Positions 63,835 to 64,000 of a stretch of DNA of 64,000 nt are shown here, one piece after another. The stretch covers positions 62,001-126,000 of the forward strand of contig JAEZKP010000023.1 of assembly GCA_023436145.1 (NCBI GenBank), written 5' to 3'. The notes beneath the pieces are model-generated. The model was not told the origin of the DNA. It ran no database searches and saw only the letters and a program-made list of their open reading frames with translations. The translations under genes were made by a program, and so were the position numbers. Numbering within the stretch: the first letter of the stretch is position 1; every line of letters begins with the position of its first letter. The DNA comes from Fibrobacterota bacterium. Lineage in GTDB: Bacteria; Fibrobacterota; Chitinivibrionia; Chitinivibrionales; Chitinispirillaceae.

Positions 63835-64000
63835 TCACCTACTGAGCATCACCGGAAACGCCACAGTCTCCCTGTTATTTGAAAGAATCCGCATTAGATA
63901 TAAACCATTGCGCAGTGTGTTCAACCGTATCTCGACACTCTGGTTACCAGTACTCTTTAAAATCTGATGTTTAAGAATCCGTTTCCCCTGCATATCCACA
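63835..64000 (-). CDS. C-terminal end of a secreted protein with type-A sorting-like domain (partial)
   Basis: From the window edge the minus-strand frame reads VDMQGKRILKHQILK, then GNQSVEIRLNTLRNGLYLMRI and ends VAFPVMLSR at the TGA at 63835. The pattern (D.QG+.+L, L..L..G+Y.+.+) is that of C-terminal Por-secretion/type-A sorting-like domains of FCB-group bacteria, which end secreted proteins and enzymes. The main domain lies outside the window. Confidence 0.65.
   Translation of the reverse strand, partial: VDMQGKRILKHQILKSTGNQSVEIRLNTLRNGLYLMRILSNNRETVAFPVMLSR

Noticed and set aside
1..64000. CRISPR array, tRNA, rRNA or prophage
   Set aside because: I looked for regularly spaced repeats, cloverleaf or rRNA sequence, integrases and phage structural genes and saw none. 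A tRNAscan or Infernal run would be needed to exclude small RNAs.

Overview
This window looks like chromosome from a Gram-negative, strictly anaerobic, fermentative bacterium of the Fibrobacterota/FCB region of the tree. The assignment is inferred from gene content and was not computed. Supporting content includes OmpA proteins with thrombospondin type-3 repeats, many large TPR and beta-barrel envelope proteins, and the tail of a type-A C-terminal sorting-like domain. It also includes a TolQ-TolR-TolR-AgmX set, [FeFe] hydrogenase with all three maturases, a flavodiiron protein and indolepyruvate:ferredoxin oxidoreductase. Base composition is moderately AT-rich. I saw no rRNA, tRNA, CRISPR array, integrase or replication origin.

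Layout. 1-5.3 kb (minus): the start of a solute-binding lipoprotein, an ADP/ATP-carrier-like membrane protein fused to HEAT repeats and a cyclic-nucleotide domain, and an outer-membrane protein. 5.4-16.5 kb (minus): one long envelope operon with a good sigma-70-type promoter at its head. It encodes OmpA/beta-helix, barrel-TPR, a giant TPR protein, TolQ, two TolR and an AgmX/TonB-like protein, which resembles the Agl/Glt gliding machinery of Myxococcus. 16.8-20.1 kb (plus): a metallopeptidase/TolB-propeller/beta-barrel fusion. 20.1-34 kb: housekeeping genes, namely a eukaryote-like GMP synthase, the heat-shock cluster groES-groEL-hrcA-grpE-dnaJ under a CIRCE operator (no dnaK), an HU protein, proC, rho with a long leader, an RlmI-like methyltransferase and Pal/OmpA. 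34.5-38.1 kb (plus): NrnA-like DHH phosphoesterase, DUF2267, PncA and flavodiiron protein. 38.2-40.3 kb: a sensor histidine kinase.

40.6-54.5 kb (minus) is the hydrogen-metabolism region. The maturation operon is TM1266-like regulator-aspA-hydF-hydG-small unknown-hydE, preceded by a structured leader containing an intrinsic terminator. The structural operon is hydC-hydD-hydB-hydA (electron-bifurcating type), controlled by a promoter that overlaps a Rex-like operator, with rex itself divergent. Between the two operons (46.9-49.75 kb) is a graveyard: an IS3 transposase relic fused to a relic of a type I restriction HsdR subunit, a radical-SAM/SPASM gene, and a decayed Rhs/polymorphic-toxin tail with a small possible immunity ORF.

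54.8-64 kb: rex, a CorA variant, DUF2934, the iorA-iorB-paaK-ACT aromatic 2-oxoacid fermentation cluster, a response regulator, PTS enzyme I, and the C-terminal end of a secreted protein. Together the genes describe an anaerobe that disposes of reductant as H2 using NADH plus ferredoxin, senses NADH through Rex, and carries a proton-motive-force-driven envelope machine.
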